This document shows, piece after piece, positions 46,201 through 58,952 of a DNA stretch of 64,000 nt; the first letter of the stretch is position 1, and every line of letters begins with the position of its first letter. Origin of the DNA: Callipepla californica brunnescens (Eukaryota > Chordata > Aves > Galliformes > Odontophoridae); contig JALIRH010000096.1 of assembly GCA_023055505.1 (NCBI GenBank), positions 1,167,001 through 1,231,000 on the forward strand, read 5' to 3'. The position numbers and the translations under genes are program-made. Under the pieces are notes generated by a model. That model searched no databases and was not told the DNA's origin. It worked only from the letters and a program-made list of their open reading frames with translations.

Positions 46201-49200
46201 TTTTCTTTTGGAACGGTATGGTATTCAGAGCTAAAAAGTCAAATAGTAGCGTTAAGTACGTCAAGCTGTTTCTTCTACCAAATGTATATTTGATTCCACC
46301 TCTTCTAAGTGTTCCCCAAAAACACTGTCAGTGGAGCGTTGCAAAAGCCACTTTTAACAAACATAGCAAACCGGCAGCGTGTTAATGTTCGAACCGCGAA
46401 GAACCGCGTCTCAGGCTCGAATCGCATCAATCGCGGCTACTGCTGCTTTTGCCGCTTAAGAAAGACTCCAGTCAGCCGGCAGCAGTGCACTGAATCGCGG
46501 CTTTTCAAAAATCAGCCGGTAGCGGTCCTATTCCAACAATTCGCGGTTTACACGTGAAAGTGACTCGGTTTCAGGAGTTGGAAGAGAATGTGTGCTGGAT
46601 CCCAGTGTTAATGGGAAGGAAAGTTTTGATTCTCATTCTGCTCTGCTACTGAATGCAACGTATGTCTGCATCGTTCATTCATCTGCGAGCACGTTTTCAT
46701 TCTTTTCTCTGACCAGTGCTGTTATCCTCTTAACTTCCTTAATCTGATACACTCACTTGAATTTTCTTACAATACCCGCGGATCTTTCTCATTCTCTCTC
46801 AAAAAGGTATGTTTTTCAGAACTATGGAAGCAATGGAGAGGCGTTAAGTACGGAAAGCTGGTTCCTCTCCCAAAGGCGTGTGTGATTCCAGCGCTTCTAA
46901 GGGTTCCCCAGAAAACCTTGTCACCGGAGCATCGGAATAGCCCCCTTTAGAAGCAGAGAAAAAGCGGCAGAGAATTTGATGCTCGAACCGCGCTTAGCCG
47001 CGGATTCCGATTCAATCGCACCAGTCGCGGCTCCTGCTGCTTTTGCCGCTGAAGAAAGACGCTAGTCAGCCGGTAAAAGTGCACGGAATCGCGGCTTCAG
47101 TAATCAGCCGGTAGCGGTTCTTCTCCAACAAATCGCGGTTTACACGTGAAAGTGACTCGGTTTCAGGAGTTGTATGTGTATGTATGCTGCATCCCAATGT
47201 TAGTGGGAGGGAAAGTTTTAATTCTCATTCTGCTCTACTACTGAATGCAACGTATCTCTGCATCATTCATTCATCTACGAGCACGTTTTCATTCTTTACT
47301 CTGACCAGTGTTGTTATTCTTTTTCGTACTTCTAGTTAATACATGGAAAAACTTTTTCTTGTCGAACACAAGTATCTTTCGATTCTCTTTTGCAAAAGTA
47401 TGGTATTCAGAGATAAAGAAGCAAAAGGGAAACGTTTATTAAGGAAAGCTGTTTCCTCTACCAAATGGATGTGTGATTCCACCGCTTCTAAATGTTCCCC
47501 AAAAACACTGTCATCTGAGCATTGCAAATGCTACCTTTTACAAACATAGCAAACCGGCAGCGAGCTAATGTTCGAACCGCGGAAAACCGTGAATCATGTT
47601 CGAATGGCATCAATCGCGGCTCCTGCTGCTTTTGCCGCTGAACAAAGAAGCCAGTCAGTTGAAAGACGTGCACTGAATTGCGTCTTCAGTAATCAGCCGG
47701 TAGCGGTTCTATTCCAACAAATCGCGGTTTACACCTGAAAGTGACTCCAATTCTGGTGTTGTAAGTGTATGTATGTTGCATCCCAATGTTAGTGGGAGGG
47801 AAAGTTTTGATTCTCATTCTGCTCTACTACTGAATGCAACGTACGTCTGCATCGTTCATTCATCTACGAGCACGTTTTCATTCTTTTCTCTGAGCAGTCT
47901 TGTTACCTTTTTTAGTTCCTCTAGTTAATACCGTCACACAAGTTTTTCTTGCCAAACAAACAATTCATTCCCTTTTTCTTTTGGAACGGTATGGTATTCA
48001 GAGCTAAAAAGTCAAATAGTAGCGTTAAGTACGTTAAACTTTTTCTTCTACCAAATGTATGTTTGATTCCACCTCTTCTAACTGTTCCCCAAAAACACTG
48101 TCAGCGGAGCGTTGCAAAAGCCACTTTTAACAAACATAGCAAACCGGCAGCGTGTTAATGTTCGAACCGCGAAGAACCGCGTCTCAGGCTCGAATCTCAT
48201 CAATCGCGGCTACTGCTGCTTTTGCCGCTTAAGAAAGACGCCAGTCAGGCGGCAGCAGTGCACTGAATCGCGGCTTTTCAAAAATCAGCCGGTAGCGGTC
48301 CTATTCCAACAATTCGCGGTTTACACGTGAAAGTGACTCGGTTTCTGGAGTTGGAAGAGAATGTGTGCTGGATCCCAGTGTTAATGGGAAGGAAAGTTTT
48401 GATTCTCATTCTGCTCTGCCAGTGAGTGCAACGTACGTCTGCATCGTTCATTCATCTGCGAGCACGTTTTCATTCTTTTCTCTGACCAGTGCTGTTATCC
48501 TTTTTACTTCCTCAATCTAACACATTCACTTCAATTTTCTTACAATACCCGCGGATCTTTCTCATTCTCTCTCAAAAAGGGATGTTTTTCAGAACTATGG
48601 AAGCAATGGAGAGGCGTTAAGTACGGAAAGCTGGTTCCTCTCCCAAAGGCGTGTGTGATTCCAGCGCTTCTAAGGGTTCCCCAGAAAACCTTGTCACCGG
48701 AGCATCGGAATAGCCCCCTTTAGAAGCAGAGAAAAAGCGGCAGAGAATTTGATGCTCGAACCGCGCTTAGCCGCGGATTCCGATTCAATCGCACCAGTCG
48801 CGGCTCCTGCTGCTTTTGCCGCTGAAGAAAGACGCTAGTCAGCCGGTAAAAGTGCACGGAATCGCGGCTTCAGTAATCAGCCGGTAGCGGTTCTTCTCCA
48901 ACAAATCGCGGTTTACACGTGAAAGTGACTCGGTTTCAGGAGTTGTATGTGTATGTATGCTGCATCCCAATGTTAGTGGGAGGGAAAGTTTTAATTCTCA
49001 TTCTGCTCTACTACTGAATGCAACGTATCTCTGCATCATTCATTCATCTACGAGCACGTTTTCATTCTTTACTCTGACCAGTGTTGTTATTCTTTTTCGT
49101 ACTTCTAGTTAATACATGGAAAAACTTTTTCTTGTCGAACACAAGTATCTTTCGATTCTCTTTTGCAAAAGTATGGTATTCAGAGATAAAGAAGCAAAAG

Positions 49201-52200
49201 GGAAACGTTTATTAAGGAAAGCTGTTTCCTCTACCAAATGGATGTGTGATTCCACCGCTTCTAAATGTTCCCCAAAAACACTGTCATCTGAGCATTGCAA
49301 ATGCTACCTTTTACTAACATAGCAAACCGGCAGCGAGCTAATGTTCGAACCGCGGAAAACCGTGAATCATGTTCGAATCGCATCAATCGCGGCTCCTGCT
49401 GCTTTTGCCGCTGAAGAAAGAAGCCAGTCAGTTGAAAGACGTGCACTGAATTGCGTCTTCAGTAATCAGCCGGTAGCGGTTCTATTCCAACAAATCGCGG
49501 TTGAAACCTGAAAGTGACTCCAATTCTGGTGTTGTAAGTGAATGGATGCTGGATCCCAGTGTCAGTGAGAGGGAAAGTTTTGATTCTCATTCTGCTCTAC
49601 TACTGAATGCAACGTACGTCTGCATCGTTCATTCATCTACGAGCACGTTTTCATTCTTTTCTCTGAGCAGTCTTGTTATTCCTTTTCCTATTTCTAGTTA
49701 ATATCGTCACACAAGTTTTTCTTGCCAAACAAACAATTCATTCCCTTTTTCTTTTGGAACGGTATGGTATTCAGAGCTAAAAAGTCAAATAGTAGCGTTA
49801 AGTACGTTAAACTTTTTCTTCTACCAAATGTATGTTTGATTCCACCTCTTCTAAGTGTTCCCCAAAAACACTGTCAGCGGAGCGTTGCAAAAGCCACTTT
49901 TAACAAGCAAAGCAAACCGGCAGCGTGTTAATGTTCGAACCGCGAAGAACCGCGTCTCAGGCTCGAATCGCATCAATCGCGGCTACTGCTGCTTTTGCCG
50001 CTGAAGAAAGACGCCAGTCAGGCGGCAGCAGTGCACTGAATCGCGGCTTTTCAAAAATCAGCCGGTAGCGGTCCTATTCCAACAATTCGCGTTTTACACG
50101 TGAAAGTGACTCGGTTTCTGGAGATGGAAGAGAACGTGTGCTGGATTCCAGTTTTTATAGGAGTGAAAGTTTTAATTCTTATTCTGCTCTGTTACTGTAT
50201 GCAACGTACGTCTGAATCGTTCATTCATCTGCGAGAACGTTTTCCTTCTTTTCTCTGACCAGTGCTGTTATCCTTTTAACTTCCTCAATCTAACACATTC
50301 ACTTCAATTTTCTTACAATACCCGCGGATCTTTCTCATTCTCTCTCAAAAAGGGATGTTTTTCAGAACTATGGAAGCAATGGAGAGGCGTTAAGTACGGA
50401 AAGCTGGTTCCTCTCCCAAAGGCGTGTGTGATTCCAGCGCTTCTAAGGGTTCCCCAGAAAACCTTGTCACCGGAGCATCGGAATAGCCCCCTTTAGAAGC
50501 AGAGAAAAAGCGGCAGAGAATTTGATGCTCGAACCGCGCTTAGCCGCGGATTCCGATTCAATCGCACCAGTCGCGGCTCCTGCTGCTTTTGCCGCTGAAG
50601 AAAGACGCTAGTCAGCCGGTAAAAGTGCACGGAATCGCGGCTTCAGTAATCAGCCGGTAGCGGTTCTTCTCCAACAAATCGCGGTTTACACGTGAAAGTG
50701 ACTCGGTTTCAGGAGTTGTATGTGTATGTATGCTGCATCCCAATGTTAGTGGGAGGGAAAGTTTTAATTCTCATTCTGCTCTGCTACTGAATGCAACGTA
50801 TGTCTGCATCATTCATTCATCTACGAGCACGTTTTCATTCTTTACTCTGACCAGTGTTGTTATTCTTTTTCGTACTTCTAGTTAATACATGGAAAAACTT
50901 TTTCTTGTCGAACACAAGTATCTTTCGATTCTCTTTTGCAAAAGTATGGTATTCAGAGATAAAGAAGCAAAAGAGAAACGTTTATTAAGGAAAGCATTTT
51001 CCTCTACCAAATGGATGTGTGATTCCACCGCTACTATATGTTCCCCAAAAACACTGTCATCTGAGCATTGCAAATGCTACCTTTTACAAACATAGCAAAC
51101 CGGCAGCGAGCTAATGTTCGAACCGCGGAAAACCGTGAATCATGTTCGAATGGCATCAATCGCGGCTCCTGCTGCTTTTGCCGCTGAACAAAGAAGCCAG
51201 TCAGTTGAAAGACGTGCACTGAATTGCGTCTTCAGTAATCAGCCGGTAGCGGTTCTATTCCAACAAATCGCTTTTTACACCTGAAAGTGACTCCAATTCT
51301 GGTGTTGTAAGTGTATGTATGTTGCATCCCAATGTTAGTGGGAGGGAAAGTTTTGATTCTCATTCTGCTCTACTACTGAATGCAACGTACGTCTGCATCG
51401 TTCATTCATCTACGAGCACGTTTTCATTCTTTTCTCTGAGCAGTCTTGTTATTCCTTTTCCTACCTCTAGTTAATATCGTCACACAAGTTTTTCTTGCCA
51501 AACAAACAATTCATTCCCTTTTTCTTTTGGAACGGTATGGTATTCAGAGCTAAAAAGTCAAATAGTAGCGTTAAGTACGTTAAACTTTTTCTTCTACCAA
51601 ATGTATGTTTGATTCCACCTCTTCTAACTGTTCCCCAAAAACACTGTCAGCGGAGCGTTGCAAAAGCCACTTTTAACAAACATAGCAAACCGGCAGCGTG
51701 TTAATGTTCGAACCGCGAAGAACCGCGTCTCAGGCTCGAATCTCATCAATCGCGGCTACTGCTGCTTTTGCCGCTGAAGAAAGACGCCAGTCAGGCGGCA
51801 GCAGTGCACTGAATCGCGGCTTTTCAAAAATCAGCCGGTAGCGGTCCTATTCCAACAATTCGCGGTTTACACGTGAAAGTGACTCGGTTTCTGGAGTTGG
51901 AAGAGAATGTGTGCTGGATCCCAGTGTTAATGGGAAGGAAAGTTTTGATTCTCATTCTGCTCTGCCAGTGAGTGCAACGTACGTCTGCATCGTTCATTCA
52001 TCTGCGAGCACGTTTTCATTCTTTTCTCTGACCAGTGCTGTTATCCTTTTTACTTCCTCAATCTAACACATTCACTTCAATTTTCTTACAATACCCGCGG
52101 ATCTTTCTCATTCTCTCTCAAAAAGGTATGTTTTTCAGAACTATGGAAGCAATGGAGAGGCGTTAAGTACGGAAAGCTGGTTCCTCTCCCAAAGGCGTGT

Positions 52201-54229
52201 GTGATTCCAGCGCTTCTAAGGGTTCCCCAGAAAACCTTGTCACCGGAGCATCGGAATAGCCCCCTTTAGAAGCAGAGAAAAAGCGGCAGAGAATTTGATG
52301 CTCGAACCGCGCTTAGCCGCGGATTCCGATTCAATCGCACCAGTCGCGGCTCCTGCTGCTTTTGCCGCTGAAGAAAGACGCTAGTCAGCCGGTAAAAGTG
52401 CACGGAATCGCGGCTTCAGTAATCAGCCGGTAGCGGTTCTTCTCCAACAAATCGCGGTTTACACGTGAAAGTGACTCGGTTTCAGGAGTTGTATGTGTAT
52501 GTATGCTGCATCCCAATGTTAGTGGGAGGGAAAGTTTTAATTCTCATTCTGCTCTACTACTGAATGCAACGTATCTCTGCATCATTCATTCATCTACGAG
52601 CACGTTTTCATTCTTTACTCTGACCAGTGTTGTTATTCTTTTTCGTACTTCTAGTTAATACATGGAAAAACTTTTTCTTGTCGAACACAAGTATCTTTCG
52701 ATTCTCTTTTGCAAAAGTATGGTATTCAGAGATAAAGAAGCAAAAGGGAAACGTTTATTAAGGAAAGCTGTTTCCTCTACCAAATGGATGTGTGATTCCA
52801 CCGCTTATAAGTGTTCCCCAAAAACACTGTCATCTGAGCATTGCAAATGCTACCTTTTACTAACATAGCAAACCGGCAGCGAGCTAATGTTCGAACCGCG
52901 GAAAACCGTGAATCATGTTCGAATCGCATCAATCGCGGCTCCTGCTGCTTTTGCCGCTGAAGAAAGAAGCCAGTCAGTTGAAAGACGTGCACTGAATTGC
53001 GTCTTCAGTAATCAGCCGGTAGCGGTTCTATTCCAACAAATCGCGGTTGAAACCTGAAAGTGACTCCAATTCTGGTGTTGTAAGTGAATGGATGCTGGAT
53101 CCCAGTGTCAGTGAGAGGGAAAGTTTTGATTCTCATTCTGCTCTACTACTGAATGCAACGTACGTCTGCATCGTTCATTCATCTACGAGCACGTTTTCAT
53201 TCTTTTCTCTGAGCAGTCTTGTTATTCCTTTTCCTATTTCTAGTTAATATCGTCACACAAGTTTTTCTTGCCAAACAAACAATTCATTCCCTTTTTCTTT
53301 TGGAACGGTATGGTATTCAGAGCTAAAAAGTCAAATAGTAGCGTTAAGTACGTTAAACTTTTTCTTCTACCAAATGTATGTTTGATTCCACCTCTTCTAA
53401 GTGTTCCCCAAAAACACTGTCAGCGGAGCGTTGCAAAAGCCACTTTTAACAAGCAAAGCAAACCGGCAGCGTGTTAATGTTCGAACCGCGAAGAACCGCG
53501 TCTCAGGCTCGAATCGCATCAATCGCGGCTACTGCTGCTTTTGCCGCTGAAGAAAGACGCCAGTCAGGCGGCAGCAGTGCACTGAATCGCGGCTTTTCAA
53601 AAATCAGCCGGTAGCGGTCCTATTCCAACAATTCGCGTTTTACACGTGAAAGTGACTCGGTTTCTGGAGATGGAAGAGAACGTGTGCTGGATTCCAGTTT
53701 TTATAGGAGTGAAAGTTTTAATTCTTATTCTGCTCTGTTACTGTATGCAACGTACGTCTGAATCGTTCATTCATCTGCGAGCACGTTTTCATTCTTTTCT
53801 CTGACCAGTGCTGTTATCCTCTTAACTTCCTTAATCTGATACACTCACTTGAATTTTCTTACAATACCCGCGGATCTTTCTCATTCTCTCTCAAAAAGGT
53901 ATGTTTTTCAGAACTATGGAAGCAATGGAGAGGCGTTAAGTACGGAAAGCTGGTTCCTCTCCCAAAGGCGTGTGTGATTCCAGCGCTTCTAAGGGTTCCC
54001 CAGAAAACCTTGTCACCGGAGCATCGGAATAGCCCCCTTTAGAAGCAGAGAAAAAGCGGCAGAGAATTTGATGCTCGAACCGCGCTTAGCCGCGGATTCC
54101 GATTCAATCGCACCAGTCGCGGCTCCTGCTGCTTTTGCCGCTGAAGAAAGACGCTAGTCAGCCGGCTGCCGTGCACTCAATAGCGCCTTCTCTAATCAGC
54201 CGGCATCGGTCCTATTCCAACACATACGC
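37251..54229. repeat. 590-bp satellite in ~1,772-bp three-monomer higher-order repeat
   Basis: Three monomer types recur in fixed order. Type A is marked by ATGGAAAAACTTTTTC at 37298, 39074, 40843, 42026, 43799, 45571, 47343, 49116, 50889 and 52662. Type B is marked by TTGCCAAACAAACAATTC. Type C is marked by ACAATACCCGCGGATC. Spacing of A is 1,769-1,778 bp except 1,183 bp at 40843-42026, where one monomer is missing. All monomers share a CpG-rich box around ATCAATCGCGGCT...GCTGCTTTTGCCGCTGAAG. The 60-80-codon frames recur only because the DNA does. The right end stops inside a monomer at about 54229, at CCCTAA-like DNA. Confidence 0.92.
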
Positions 54230-55650
54230 TAAAGCTAAACCTCACCCTACTCTCACCCTTACGCACCAGCTAACCCTGCCTCAATCCCTACATACAGATC
54301 AAATCCGAAACCTAAACCTAACCCTAAACCTCAACTTCATGCTAACATCAACACTCAACCTAATCCTATCCCTAAATAGAATCATCACATTGAGAAACAC
54401 TTTCTCCCTAACCCTAATCCGAAATCGAATCCGAAACCTCAAAGAATCCCAAACCCTTTCCATAGCTCTAACCCAATGCTGAACCCTACCCTGACCCACT
54501 TTCACTACCCCTTACCATAAAACTCAGTCAACACCAAAACCCACCCCTGACACTAAACCTAACACTAATTCTTATCCTAACCCTAACCCAAACACTTACC
54601 CTAATCCGAACCAAAACCCAAGCCCTAACCCGAGCACAAAGCCTTCCCTTGCCCCTCATTCTATTCTGAACCCTAACCGGAAACCTAACACTTACCCAAG
54701 ACCAACCCTTTCCCTAAACAGAAACCTATCCCTAGCAGAAGCGGAACCCAAGCAAAAACTCCTACTTTAACACCAACCCCAAGTTGATGCCCAAGCCTAA
54801 ACCTGACACATAGCATCAGATTACCACAACCCTCACCTAAACTCTAACCCCAACCCTAACACTAAGACTTACCCTAGCTATCTGATGGTCCTCATACCCT
54901 ATTCCAATTCCTAAACCCAAGGCAAACACCACACCAAAAGCAATGCCTACCATTTTCCAAACCTGAAACTTAAAGTCAACCTAAACCTTACTCTAACCGT
55001 ATATCAAACCCTGACCATTAGCCTCATTGTGACTCTAAGTCTGCCTTCAATCGAAATCTGACCCTAAAACCAACCCCAACTCAAAGCCCAACCCTAAACC
55101 TAAAGCTAAGAATCAGATTACCGCAGATCTCACCTAACCTATCCCTACTTCTAACCCCAAACCCAATCCAAACGCCAAACCTATTCCTAACCTAACACTA
55201 AGCCAGAACCCAACCCAAGGCCTACCCCTTCTCTCAGCCTAACACTCAAACTAACCTAGACCCAAAACCAACCCTAAATCAAATCCTAACCCTCCCCCTT
55301 ACTCTATCCTGTACCCAAGCAAGGCGTAACCCTTCTCTGATCCGAAAACTAAAGAGAGCTCTACCCCATACTCTAAACCTTCATCTACACCAAAACCTAA
55401 CCCTATCCCTAATCCAAAACCTAACCCTAAACCTAACCCGAACTCTAACCTTAATCCTAAACCTAAACCTTACCCTAACCCTAAGCCTAACCTTAACCCT
55501 AAGCCTTCTCTGAACCTCAAACTAAAGAGAACCCTAGCCCTTGCACTAAACCTTCAGCTACACAAAAAAATAACCCTAACCTAATCCTAAAACAAACCCT
55601 AAACCTAACCCAAAGCATCAGATTACCACAACCCTAACCTGACACCTACA
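54230..55650 (-). repeat. Degenerate CCCTAA-like DNA, left of provirus 2
   Basis: Telomere-like repeats in the CCCTAA orientation with AGCATCAGATTACC modules (about 54810, 55110 and 55615) and AAGGCCTACCCCTTCTCTCAGCC near 55220. These are reverse complements of modules in the macrosatellite's TTAGGG half. No gene is seen. Confidence 0.8.
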
Positions 55651-55807
55651 CTCAAATGCATCCTTCCCCTTATTTGAAGCAAAGTGAAATCCTAAATGGA
55701 ATTCATAGGAAGAGCGAATTCACCAATCTTCATCGTATACAATGCACAATACATATACAATATACATACAAAGCGTACAAGGAAATGACTGAGTTTTCTC
55801 GTCTGTT

Positions 55808-55838
<31 letters not shown>

Positions 55839-55841
55839 GTT
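55651..55841. other. Unassigned A-rich segment
   Basis: AT-rich, non-telomeric DNA ending in an (AAAAC)n stretch at about 55805-55838, directly abutting the integrase end of provirus 2. It is not recognisable as env or LTR. It could be the tail of another inserted element. Confidence 0.4.
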
Positions 55842-56760
55842 TTACATTTTTCTTAGAGTGGTTTGTAGATCGTCCGAAGTCTTGGACACCTCCCACTGGG
55901 GTCCTGTGTCACGGATTGGTCCTTTCACATGGCTTGCATGGATCCATCTGCGCTCAGCTGTCCGGATGGCTGTTTCTGTTGCTAATAAAACAAGAAAAGG
56001 TCCTTCCCAGCGGGGAGTTAGAGATGACTCTTTCCACATTTTAATTTAAACCTTGTCTCCTGGACTGATTCCATGTATTGCCATATCTAGCGGAGGCCGT
56101 TGGACCACCAGTCCTTCCATTCTTCATTCATTCCTTCTCTTATTCATTTCAATTCAATATTCCTGGAGTCATTTTTCTTCTACCTTGGGATGTTCCGATG
56201 GGAGTTCTAAATCATATGGCATTCCATATCCCATTTCAAAAGGTGATATTCCAGTCTCTCTTCTTCGTTCTGTTCTTCAGTTAAGTAGTGCCAGTGGCAA
56301 ACACTTCATCCAAGACATCTTGGTTTCAATCATTCCTTTAGTAAGCCGCTTTGGAAGTTCCCCATTCGACCTTTCTACTTTTCCAGAGCTCTGTGGGTGC
56401 CATGGGGTGCGATATTCCCATTTGGTCCCCATTGGAGCTAAAGCCTCTTACACTGCCTTTAATACAAAGTGAGGGTCTCTAGCTGAATCTGCAACTTCCA
56501 TGTTCCCATATCTGGGGATAATATGTTCGAACAATGTCTTGATTACTGTCTGGGCTGTTGCCCTAGCGGTGGGGTAGGCCTCCAGAAAATGTGTTCAATG
56601 GGCGATTCTTCCTAAGAAGTACTTCTATCTTCCAACCCTGGGGAGATCTGTGAAGTCTATCTGCATTTGAGCAAAAGGTCTGACAGCCCATTCCCTTCCT
56701 CCCTGTATTTTTTCCCTCAGTTGTTGTTTCTTTCCTTTCCTCCAAATCATCCAATGATCT
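55842..56760 (-). pseudogene. pol: Integrase, provirus 2 (class I / gamma-like), decayed
   Basis: The C-terminal domain frame (55842-56039) reads [13 protein letters not shown] then [12 protein letters not shown], the gammaretroviral-type end. Upstream in minus orientation are QIDFTDLPR (first catalytic Asp), a degraded second motif (ADSARDPHFV in place of the usual Asp-Asn-Gly form) and GKVERSNGELPKR (Glu). Several stops and frameshifts interrupt the core. It cannot make a working enzyme. Confidence 0.75.
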
Positions 56761-56992
56761 ACAATTCCTTTGGCTATGCTAGAAATGCCTATACACATCT
56801 ATTTCATTGTGAATTGGTCCACCAAGGCCTGAAGCCCGCAATGAGTCTGCTTAGGAAATTCTCATCTTCTCCAAGCTTTAGGGATTACCTCTCTTCCATC
56901 AGCTAATAACCATTTTCCCTCCTTTTCCTCAACCTCCATTTGTCGGAGCCGCTCTTTTCGCTTCTTCATCAGCAAAATTAGTTCCCCTTATT

Positions 56993-57346
56993 TCAGCCGA
57001 CATCGCCCTCTGGTGCCTTTCCGTGTACTACTGCGCTTTTCTCTGGTTCTCTTCTTGCCCTCAGAGTTTGTCTTCTTAACAACTGGTGAATTAACCCTTT
57101 CCCGGGTGAGTTTACCAATCCTCTTTCCTCCCATCTTTTTCCCAAGGTATGGACTACCCCATACGCATACCTAGAATCTGTAGAGATAGTCCCAATGCTT
57201 CCTTTCAACATTTGAAGGGCTGGAAGGATTGTATAGAATTTCACAGCCTGAGCTGACCACGTTCTGTCCAATGCTCCCGATTCAATTACTGGAAATGTTT
57301 TCCCGTTTAGTAGAGCATCCCCTGATTTTCCTTTTCCTTCTACCAC
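56993..57346 (-). pseudogene. pol: RNase H, provirus 2
   Basis: A 117-codon frame contains GALDRTWSAQ and ISTDSRYAYGVVHTLGKRW, with the RNase H Asp and the typical helix of class I retroviruses. The linker toward integrase (56760-56990) is present in broken frames. Confidence 0.75.
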
Positions 57347-57563
57347 CCGGGAGGAGCCATCTACAAATCATTTGCCCCCTTCTAATAACTTCTCCTCTTC
57401 TAAGTCCTCCCCTCTTTTAGCCTGATACTCTATACACTGAATGCAATCATGGCTTAAATCTTCATCTGGTTCCCCATAGAAAAATTGAGCAGGATTTGGC
57501 AAACTTGGAGTTTCTATTTCTAATTGAGGAGAATGGATTAGGATTCCTTCCTATTTCAATAGT

Positions 57564-57791
57564 CTAGCATCTGTAATCCACTTCTCTGCTTTTTCTTGGA
57601 GTACTCCCCTTATTGTCATGTGGACTATACACTTGTAATTCACACCTGAAAGTCATCTTCCCTGCTTCTTCTACTAACAGAGCTACAGCAACTATTGCTC
57701 GTAGACAGGTAGGCCACCCACGGCTAACGGGATCCAAGAGTTTTGAAAAGTATCCTGCTGGCTTCTTCTTCCCGGCCCATTCCTGGCTCAC
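57564..57791 (-). pseudogene. pol: RT connection region, provirus 2
   Basis: The frame contains GYFSKLLDPVSRGWPTCLRA and IVAVALLVEEAGK, the conserved connection segment following the RT thumb in gamma-like pol genes. A stretch of 57350-57560 links it to RNase H with stops. Confidence 0.7.
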
Positions 57792-58945
57792 TACTCCAAA
57801 AGCGATCCCTTCGTCTGTATTGACAAAAAGGTAAAATGGGCTTTTTAGATCAGGTAAGCTTAACGCTGGTGCATGAAGAAGATCTACCTTGAAGTCTTCT
57901 AATCTTTGCTCATCCTCCTGGCTCCACTTTCTTCAGCCATCTTGTACTAGTTTCTGCTATAAAAGCTTTACCTTACTGCTATCATTCTCAATCCATTGTC
58001 GACAGCATCCTAGCAGCCCTAACATCTGCCTCACCTGCCTCTTGCCTCTTGGGGCTTTTCAAGATCAAATCCCATTTGCCCGTTCTGGATCTAATGTCTT
58101 ATTTCCCTTGCTTAACCAATGTCCCAAATATTTCACTTCCTCTTCTGTAAATTGGCATTTTGCCTTTGAAACTTGGAACCCCTTTGAACCAAAGAAATGC
58201 AATAGTTTAATGCTCTCCTGTCTAACTGTCTCCTCGCCTGCTCCAGCTAATAGTAAGTCATCTACATATTGCACTAAGGTTGCCTGTGGGTTTAGTTCAT
58301 CAGTTTTTAGTACTTGCTCAAGGGCTTGCCCAAACAAGTTAGGGATTCTGTGAATCCCTGTGGGAGCACCGTCCCTCTGAGTTGTTGTTTTCTATGGGTG
58401 TTTGGATCTTCCCACTCGAAGACAAAGTAGTCTCTGCATTCTGCCGTCAGGGGGCAGGTCCAAAAAGCATCCTTGAAATCAATTCCACTATACTACTGAG
58501 ATTCTGGCTTCAATTGACCGAGCAGCGGATAGGGGTTTGCCACTACTGGGAAGCGGGGAATTGTTCTCTCCTTAATTTCCCTTGAGTCGTGGACCAATCT
58601 GTATGTGCCATAAGGTTTTTTTTTTTACATGGAGTATGGGAGTATTCTAGGGAGACATACAAGGCTCTAATAGTTCTTTAGATATTAATCTCTCCATTTC
58701 AGGTTGTAGCCCTGATTTACCTTCCTGTGAAATGGGATATTGTTTCACCCTAATTGGAATGCCTGGGTCCTTTAGAATCACTTCAAAGGGTTCTATGTCT
58801 AACTTCCCTACTGATTCTGGACTCTACCAAACTTCTGGGTTAATTCTAGCCTCATCTTCTATCGTTAGAGTACGTTGCTGAACAGTTAATTCTCTATCTT
58901 TTACTTCCAAATTTATTCCTAACTCCACAATTCAATCTCTCCCTA
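57792..58945 (-). pseudogene. pol: Reverse transcriptase fingers/palm, provirus 2
   Basis: The best-kept part is 58065-58337: VLKTDELNPQATL, then the catalytic box QYVDDLLLAG intact, and FFGSKGFQVSKAKCQF with VKYLGHWLSKG. YVDD rather than YMDD fits class I ERVs. Upstream the fingers are in broken frames (a VKQYPIS-like region near 58735 and a first-Asp region near 58470). A T-run at 58617-58625 coincides with one break. Confidence 0.75.
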
Positions 58946-58952
58946 GCAAATT

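Noticed and set aside
37263..53477. Small recurring frames in the 590-bp satellite (for example the MEKLFLVEHK and MPNKQFIPFF frames)
   Set aside because: They sit at the same place in each monomer type, overlap frames on the other strand, have no domain, and some are broken in neighbouring units.
34115..54229. CRISPR array or other prokaryotic repeat system
   Set aside because: Long monomers without short repeat/spacer alternation; the setting is clearly vertebrate.
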